A DNA stretch of 10,919 bases from Chromera velia (taxonomy: Eukaryota; Sar; Chromeraceae). Both the position numbers and the translations under genes were made by a program. The DNA lies in contig JAHBMJ010003433.1 of assembly GCA_018398765.1 (NCBI GenBank), positions 1 through 10,919 on the forward strand, read 5' to 3'. Position 1 is the stretch's first letter, and every line of letters begins with the position of its first letter. The notes beneath the pieces are model-generated. The model was not told the DNA's origin, did no database searches, and saw nothing but the letters and a program-made list of their open reading frames with translations. Shown here one piece after another: positions 9,199 to 10,919 of the stretch.

Positions 9199-10895
9199 CA
9201 CGTCTGTCTGTTTCGGTCTATCTGCCTGCTTCGTTCTCTTTTCATCTGACTGTCTGCCTGTATGCTTCTATCCTTGTCGGCCCTTTGTGGTTGTGTACTT
9301 GTGCGCCCCTGTCCGCTTCCTCATTCGCACTCTCTCCTTGACAACATCGGATTCCTTCCAGAAAGGCTGCCCGGTCTGGCGAACGTATATTGGTGTTGCG
9401 CCATCAGACGCAGCACGAATATTTCTGTACTGAGGGCTCAGAAGCTCTCGCTCCTCTGCGTACCCGTGAAGAGTTGTGCTTCTTCCCATGCAGTGCCCTC
9501 CCTTTCTTTTCTTTTTCGTTCCTGCCTCGTTTCGACGGCAAGAGAGAAGGGCGGGGGGTGGGTTTGACCTTTCTTCCGATGCAATCGCGTGTGTTTATTT
9601 GTTTGTGTGTCTGTATGTATTTCTCTTCGCTACACTTGTTTGTGTGTGCAGAATTTCCGTCTCCGTTTCTTTTTGAGCACATCACTGGACGGCGTCCCCT
9701 CCCTGAGGTTTCTGGTCACCCAGCAGTGCCCTCCTGAGTTGACAGAGGAGTGCCCTCTCCCTCTCAGAGTGTGTCTCCAGATGAGCGCAGAAGAGAAGAA
9801 AGTGAGGGTGGAAGCGGAGGCTCAAATTCTCCTGTCGGTGTCTCCTCCGTCAGGCTCTTGGGGTAGAGATGAGTGTGAGCAGGAGGTGCACTTGGGTGAA
9901 AGGGAATTGCAATTGCTGAAAGCATTCCTTCGAGAGTCTGAGTCCCTTTCTGATTCCTGCACTCTGCACGTTTCTGTCTCCGTGACGAGACCATGGGGGG
10001 CAGAGTTGGTTTCGGTAATTGAGAAGGAAACAGTGAGGGAGTACGTCGTTGCATTCCCCGATTTCCCTGCTGCCATGCGAGCCCGGAAGCCAGGCTGTAA
10101 GCCTTTTGTGGTTCCTGACGGTGCCTCCGCGACCGGTCTTCGACTCTGCTTCTTTGCCCCTGCCCTTTCCTCGAAGTGTGAGGGAGGGGGGGAGGGGGCA
10201 GAGGGCAGTGAGACGCCAATGGTGGTTGACTCTGTCTCTGTCCCTGTAGGTTTGAGAGGAGACGGGGGAGGCATTGGTCTGCAGTCTCTCGCAACTTCCG
10301 TAGGAGGGATAGAGGTGACAACAAACGAGACGGGGGAGGGCGGGGAAGGCAGATGTGACTATACGGAGACACAGACAGAGAGAAAGGTCGCGACAGAGGT
10401 TGACACAGTGATGGGGCAAGCGGACGAAGGAGAAGGCAGGAATGGAGAGTCGGAGCAGGAGAGAGGAGAGGAACTTGGAGTCAAGAAAGGGGGGGGAGGT
10501 GTCACTGATCATCCAGTGAAAGGCACAACATTCTTCTTCGATGCAGTATCAGAATCAGCTCCGAAACGAGACACGTCCGCTTCCTCTTTGCCGAATTGTG
10601 CCTGGGTTCTGTCTTGGCCTTGGCCTGACATTCTCTCCGGCTTTTCATCTGGTCATTCCTAGGCGACTTCTCCTTCTTCTCCAGAGGCAGAGGGTGGTCC
10701 TCCGAGGGTGTCGGTGTATGACGAGACGGGGGGGGGTTCTGTTCCGATTAGTGGGACTTTGCTGTTTCCCTCAGCAGATGGAGGGCCTCCTGGGGGGGGG
10801 CTCGTGTTCGTTCCCTCATGGGAAGATCCTGTAGAAGAGATGGAGAAGATCGTCAGGAAGGCAGAGACAAGCGAGGGGGAGAGGGCAGTGTTCCG
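253..10895 (+). CDS. Large multi-exon gene of unknown function, open at both ends (overall span)
   Basis: Nine open segments on the plus strand join through GT...AG introns into one reading frame of roughly 1,500 codons. Well-placed junctions after 472, 5725, 6196, 6713, 8204 and 9112 are all phase 0, and the next exon always resumes in the phase required; the entry at 253 is phase 2 and the exit at 10895 is phase 2. The protein has many short hydrophobic strand-like stretches separated by charged or glycine-rich linkers, with no recognisable catalytic motif, signal peptide or membrane helix. I do not recognise the family. A repeated beta-sandwich architecture is possible, but that is an impression from strand spacing and not a match. 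Neither the start codon nor the final stop lies in the window. The gene hosts an LTR retroelement in its first complete intron. RNA-seq alignment would settle the model. Confidence 0.7.
501..524. repeat. Alternating TG/CG tract with a 20-bp perfect palindrome
   Basis: Twenty-four bases alternate strictly between pyrimidine and purine. Positions 505-524 equal their own reverse complement (core CGCGCGCG flanked by TGCGCA). Such sequence can adopt left-handed Z-DNA or a cruciform; this is known chemistry of the sequence type and not shown here. It sits just outside, or at, the left edge of the 5' LTR. Confidence 0.85.
532..965 (+). repeat. 5' long terminal repeat
   Basis: It aligns with 2309-2730 over its whole length. 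By eye there are about 21 substitutions in 407 aligned columns from 547 to 965, plus one 12-base stretch (within 756-773) present here and absent from the other copy. That indel lies between two copies of AAAGCAG, so it looks like slippage in the 3' copy. The right end is set by the primer-binding-like sequence that follows; the terminal bases are cttcacag in both copies. A possible TATA-like stretch (GATAAAACTG) lies near 738-747, but I have no other support for a promoter. Confidence 0.85.
969..986 (+). other. Probable minus-strand primer binding site
   Basis: TGGCGCTCACCAGGCGGG starts four bases after the CA at 963-964 in the LTR end. Primer binding sites begin with TGG, complementary to the CCA end of a tRNA, and TTTGGCGC-type starts are common in Ty3/Gypsy elements of other eukaryotes. 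Position and first bases support the call; the tRNA species cannot be named from this alone. Confidence 0.6.
1060..2052 (+). pseudogene. Gag-like polyprotein of the LTR element, broken by four stops
   Basis: One frame of 330 codons runs from an ATG at 1060 to a TAG at 2050-2052, with no frameshift. It is interrupted by TAG at 1084, TAG at 1624, TAA at 1780 and TAA at 1804. The longest intact part begins at the ATG at 1249. The middle region resembles the helical capsid segment of retrotransposon Gag: an aromatic-rich stretch (FMFSWKLLERAV) followed by charged helices and the pattern LEKHFGQ. A CCHC zinc knuckle (C-X2-C-X4-H-X4-C) is coded at 1897-1938, followed by a very Lys/Glu-rich tail. 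That order, capsid then nucleocapsid knuckle then basic tail, is the known Gag layout; the protein would coat the element's RNA in cytoplasmic particles. All four stops can arise from one C-to-T or G-to-A change. The host part of the call, an algal or protist element, is inferred. Confidence 0.8.
1897..1938 (+). other. CCHC zinc-knuckle coding motif of Gag
   Basis: The fourteen codons read CFHCGCLGHFTDKC, spaced exactly C-X2-C-X4-H-X4-C. This is the nucleic-acid-binding knuckle of retroviral and LTR-retrotransposon nucleocapsid proteins. All four ligand residues are intact although the frame is broken upstream. Confidence 0.9.
2053..2308 (+). other. Short untranslated or deleted region between gag and 3' LTR
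   Basis: Only about 256 bases separate the gag stop from the 3' LTR. The three forward frames contain several stops, and no Asp-Ser/Thr-Gly protease motif is visible. A purine-rich stretch GAGAGAAAG (2302-2310) directly before the alignable LTR start could serve as polypurine tract, but it is short and uncertain. TGTGA at 2273 with TCACA at the LTR end could instead mark true LTR termini, placing the start about 36 bases further left. Confidence 0.45.
2309..2730 (+). repeat. 3' long terminal repeat
   Basis: Partner of the repeat at 532-965, about 95% identical by eye, with a 12-base deletion relative to it. Differences are almost all transitions. The copy ends in cttcacag and is followed by cttggtgttg, which differs from the primer-binding sequence after the 5' copy, as expected for the outer flank of an element. 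Confidence 0.85.
2731..3745. other. Intron remainder downstream of the element, partly GC-rich
   Basis: About 1 kb with no exon I can support. 2868-3010 is distinctly GC- and CpG-rich (runs such as GGCCGCGCCGCGCG), unlike the surrounding sequence. Both strands keep long open frames here: minus 2857-3477 and plus 3300-3745 and beyond. The plus frame is Gln/Ser/Asp-rich and passes through the acceptor at 3745 in a different frame from the host exon, so I do not count it as coding. Confidence 0.5.
2857..3477 (-). CDS. Unrecognised minus-strand open frame, possibly a relic of another insertion
   Basis: An open frame of 206 codons runs opposite to the host gene. Its N-terminal half is Leu/Pro/Ser-rich and includes a helical stretch (YDLSQALQQAEAVTARQQ); its C-terminal half comes from the GC-rich patch and is Ala/Pro/Arg-rich, which looks like a composition effect. 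A second minus frame at 3450-3680 overlaps its start in another phase and could be the same coding stretch after a frameshift. I see no domain. It could be a decayed mobile-element protein or chance opening in GC-rich DNA. Confidence that it is a real gene is low. Confidence 0.15.
   Translation of the reverse strand: MYLGSVVAMNPPLVSLLLGSPQNLPSLHPNQLRAPSAPARLSDPYIEEKAGGLTLQTCSLEVRNTYDLSQALQQAEAVTARQQRVSQLQMVVHKLPVPATTPFGLLLGKRRERSVSNPPLIDVRRRRDSKRMERRSSTDGGLTRILLFSSLRGPGAWRGDAWSVFARSSPPAWGACTQSAWRAAPPATRGAASSAPANPGPRMQLN
3746..4276 (+). CDS. Exon B of the host gene; 3' border uncertain
   Basis: After acceptor gtgcag (3745) the frame continues in phase 0 from FRLE in exon A into VEDRIAFTLRL, giving one strand-like run across the junction. 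A second acceptor (3785) gives a start at 3786 in phase 1, which fits the alternative donor at 477. The exon is hydrophilic: Ser/Glu/Gly-rich, with basic-acidic patches (KREKRVYKDDSG) and a Gly-rich segment. The frame stays open to the TGA at 4400. Phase-0 donors that fit the next exon are gtcagg at 4277 (chosen), gtaaca at 4286 and gtctcc at 4340, so the end may lie up to 63 bases further right. Function unknown. Confidence 0.55.
4277..4636 (+). other. Intron between exons B and C
   Basis: The sequence turns pyrimidine-rich after about 4410, with CTTCTCTTCTCTTC near 4507-4525 and a TGCC tandem repeat at about 4601-4634, and ends in the acceptor cctgcctgcag. No coding pattern is seen. The left border depends on the exon B donor. 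Confidence 0.6.
4601..4634 (+). repeat. TGCC tandem repeat in the intron's polypyrimidine tract
   Basis: Seven imperfect copies of TGCC, one replaced by TCCT, run straight into the splice acceptor at 4636. Length variation here would alter the spacing of the acceptor region. Confidence 0.8.
4637..5725 (+). CDS. Exon C of the host gene, with Lys/Glu-rich nuclear-type tail
   Basis: The exon spans 363 complete codons, phase 0 at both ends, between acceptor ctgcag and donor gtaggt. Residues 1-110 are Gly-rich with strand-like stretches (HTAVVGFSDG, LRVVVCPPERRVVF, RRWVNLGLVNGERG). Residues 120-260 contain more hydrophobic segments and several Trp and Cys (LDSWLLQ, PFLVAVLEW, PVLLELCDWGLQTLLWGVADYL). 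From about residue 295 it becomes a long Glu/Lys coiled-coil-like or disordered tract, preceded by KTKRKR and followed by SPKKAR, basic clusters of the type that can act as nuclear localisation signals. That localisation is inferred from short motifs only. The tail leads into a charged micro-exon and the similarly charged start of the exon at 6411, which supports the splice order. No known domain is recognised. Confidence 0.75.
5726..6133 (+). other. Intron between exon C and the micro-exon
   Basis: 408 bases from donor gtaggt to acceptor gagtag. It is T/C-rich throughout and ends with a TTCTC tandem repeat shortly before the acceptor. It is the only clear acceptor in the window that is TAG rather than CAG. 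No exon is seen inside. Confidence 0.6.
6087..6119 (+). repeat. TTCTC pentanucleotide repeat
   Basis: About six copies of TCTCT/TTCTC in tandem, 14 bases before the micro-exon acceptor. As an uninterrupted pyrimidine tract it can serve as a splicing signal for the short exon that follows. Confidence 0.85.
6134..6196 (+). CDS. Micro-exon D (21 codons) of the host gene
   Basis: Sixty-three bases between an acceptor (gag-tag after a long pyrimidine tract) and a good donor (gtgcgt). The length is a multiple of three, it is open in the phase-0 frame, and it encodes a very acidic, Asn-rich peptide containing GIESMNEDQELGEKEND. Its purine-rich composition contrasts sharply with the T/C-rich flanks, as in the other exons here. 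Its charge fits between the Glu/Lys tail of exon C and the DDERQRGGGK start of the next exon. Skipping it would keep the frame, so it may be an alternative exon. Confidence 0.6.
6411..6713 (+). CDS. Exon E of the host gene
   Basis: The exon is 101 codons, phase 0 at both ends, between acceptor atgcag and donor gtcagt. It begins with a charged linker (DDERQRGGGKGVKEHTEKDAD) and then turns into alternating strand-like and Gly-rich segments (MQLWCGSAPIPPPGQISVLSMRL, TRLVAHFSPLVLRHLDDAL), ending in TEVVQFA. This joins directly to TRLCVVLKAD in the next exon, continuing a beta-like pattern across the junction. Function unknown; no catalytic residues are evident. Confidence 0.72.
6915..8204 (+). 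CDS. Exon F of the host gene (largest exon)
   Basis: The exon has 430 codons, phase 0 at both ends, between acceptor gtgcag and donor gtcagt. Hydrophobic strand-like pieces recur: TRLCVVLKADKW near residue 2, VRLDILLHES near 122, LEFVPHATIQLP near 212, a block VFSFSLRTMHDKFEDWCLNW near 237, and SLGMEFFLYPKGRDERFRV near the end. Linkers are Ala-rich (about residue 157), Lys-rich (KKKKA) and Gln-rich (KQQKQQQQP, about residue 312). The phrase MEFFLYPKG loosely recalls MATH-type beta-sandwich domains, but the rest does not convince me. No transmembrane helix is seen. A G8 run at 7601-7608 lies in the coding frame. Confidence 0.8.
8471..9112 (+). CDS. Exon G of the host gene
   Basis: The exon is 214 codons, phase 0 at both ends, between acceptor atgcag and donor gtgggt (the same donor hexamer as exon A). 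It opens with YVLELVSGVGD, which continues the strand-like end of the previous exon, then an acidic loop, then VIRFWLRVKRETERVRVRD. The middle is Gly/Trp/Ser-rich, and the end contains RLWVEISEPRHVPLVSLSAG and a hydrophobic-acidic stretch DLIVFEDFDVMQ leading into the next exon. Several Cys and Trp residues are spread without an obvious metal-binding pattern. Function unknown. Confidence 0.74.
9113..9651 (+). other. Intron between exons G and H
   Basis: 539 bases from donor gtgggt to acceptor gtgcag. It contains a large CT/GT microsatellite at its start and is T-rich throughout. A short stretch after a tccttccag acceptor-like site (9361) is open for about 23 codons but meets a stop and has no fitting donor. 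Confidence 0.65.
9135..9196 (+). repeat. Compound (CT)n(GT)n microsatellite
   Basis: About 16 CT units pass directly into about 15 GT units within the intron, 22 bases after its donor. Expected to be length-polymorphic. Confidence 0.95.
9652..10605 (+). CDS. Exon H of the host gene; 3' border uncertain
   Basis: After acceptor gtgcag the frame starts in phase 0 with FRLRFFLSTSLDGVPSLRFLV. The first 190 residues keep the strand-like pattern (VRVEAEAQILLSVSP, CTLHVSVSVTRPWGAELVSV, GLRLCFFAPAL). The rest is a long Gly/Glu/Thr-rich, probably disordered stretch. The frame meets TAG at 10660-10662 and resumes openly in the same frame beyond it. I end the exon provisionally at a weak phase-0 donor (gttctg, 10606), which pairs with the acceptor cattcctag at 10662 and gives a 57-base intron. 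A donor at 10516 (gtgaaa, also phase 0) would give 147 bases. If neither is used, the protein ends at 10662. Confidence 0.65.
10663..10895 (+). CDS. Exon I of the host gene, runs out of the window by splicing
   Basis: The frame is open in the same phase as the preceding exon and closes on the best donor in the window, cg|gtaagt (phase 2). It encodes Pro/Gly/Ser-rich sequence followed by RVSVYDETGGGSVPISGTLLFPS, a strand-like pattern as elsewhere in the protein, and a charged helix-like end (PVEEMEKIVRKAETSEGE). Two G9 runs (10728-10736 and 10792-10800) are in frame. The start is not certain: the preceding acceptor cctag at 10662 is typical, and ttctccag at 10684 is another candidate. Confidence 0.6.
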
Positions 10896-10919
10896 GTAAG
10901 TCAACTGAACATCGCACTC
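10896..10919 (+). other. Start of the next intron
   Basis: The sequence begins with the consensus donor GTAAGTC. Reading through would give TAA immediately, so splicing here is required for the protein to continue. Confidence 0.65.

Noticed and set aside
9361-9436. Possible small exon after tccttccag
   Set aside because: The frame ends in TGA after 23 codons, no matching donor keeps phase, and exon G joins exon H in phase without it.
1-10919. CRISPR arrays, rRNA or bacterial operon signals
   Set aside because: There are no regularly spaced repeats, no rRNA-like conserved stretches and no ribosome binding sites; the architecture is eukaryotic.

Overview
The window looks like nuclear DNA of a eukaryote with long, spliced genes, most likely a protist. 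There are no bacterial-style operons or ribosome binding sites. One very long open reading region runs left to right and is broken into nine pieces, almost all joined by GT...AG introns. The acceptors are strikingly uniform: seven of the eight well-placed ones end in TGCAG. Introns of 200-540 nt, exons up to 1.3 kb, simple repeats in introns and an LTR retroelement would fit an alga or alveolate such as a chromerid (Chromera-like). That assignment is an inference from style only and I hold it weakly.

Layout. 1-252 is the end of an upstream intron. An exon at 253-472 is followed by an intron of about 3.3 kb (473-3745), against 201-539 nt for its neighbours. Most of the excess is a compact LTR retrotransposon at about 532-2730. 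It has two LTRs of about 420 bp, a primer-binding-site-like sequence just inside the 5' LTR, and a single gag-like reading frame (1060-2052). That frame ends with a CCHC zinc knuckle and carries four in-frame stops. There is no room for a protease/reverse transcriptase/integrase region, so the element was non-autonomous or is internally deleted. The remainder of the intron (2731-3745) holds a GC-rich patch and a long, unrecognised minus-strand reading frame.

From 3746 to 10895 the host gene continues through exons at 3746-~4276, 4637-5725, 6134-6196 (a 63-nt micro-exon), 6411-6713, 6915-8204, 8471-9112, 9652-~10605 and 10663-10895, and it leaves the window. All internal junctions with clear boundaries are phase 0, so the frame is carried through every splice. 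This is the main support for the model. The 3' borders of the exons starting at 3746 and 9652 are unsure, and an in-frame TAG at 10660-10662 must be spliced out or is a real stop.

The encoded protein (about 1,500 residues in this window, open at both ends) is not one I recognise. It alternates short beta-strand-like hydrophobic stretches with Glu/Lys-, Gly/Glu- and Gln-rich linkers. It has basic, possibly nuclear-localising clusters in the 4637-5725 exon, and I see no signal peptide or membrane segment. No function is assigned.

The most interesting signal is in the retroelement. Its LTRs differ almost only by transitions, about half of them in a CpA/TpA context. The gag frame has only TAG/TAA stops and no visible frameshift, as if it had decayed by targeted cytosine deamination.
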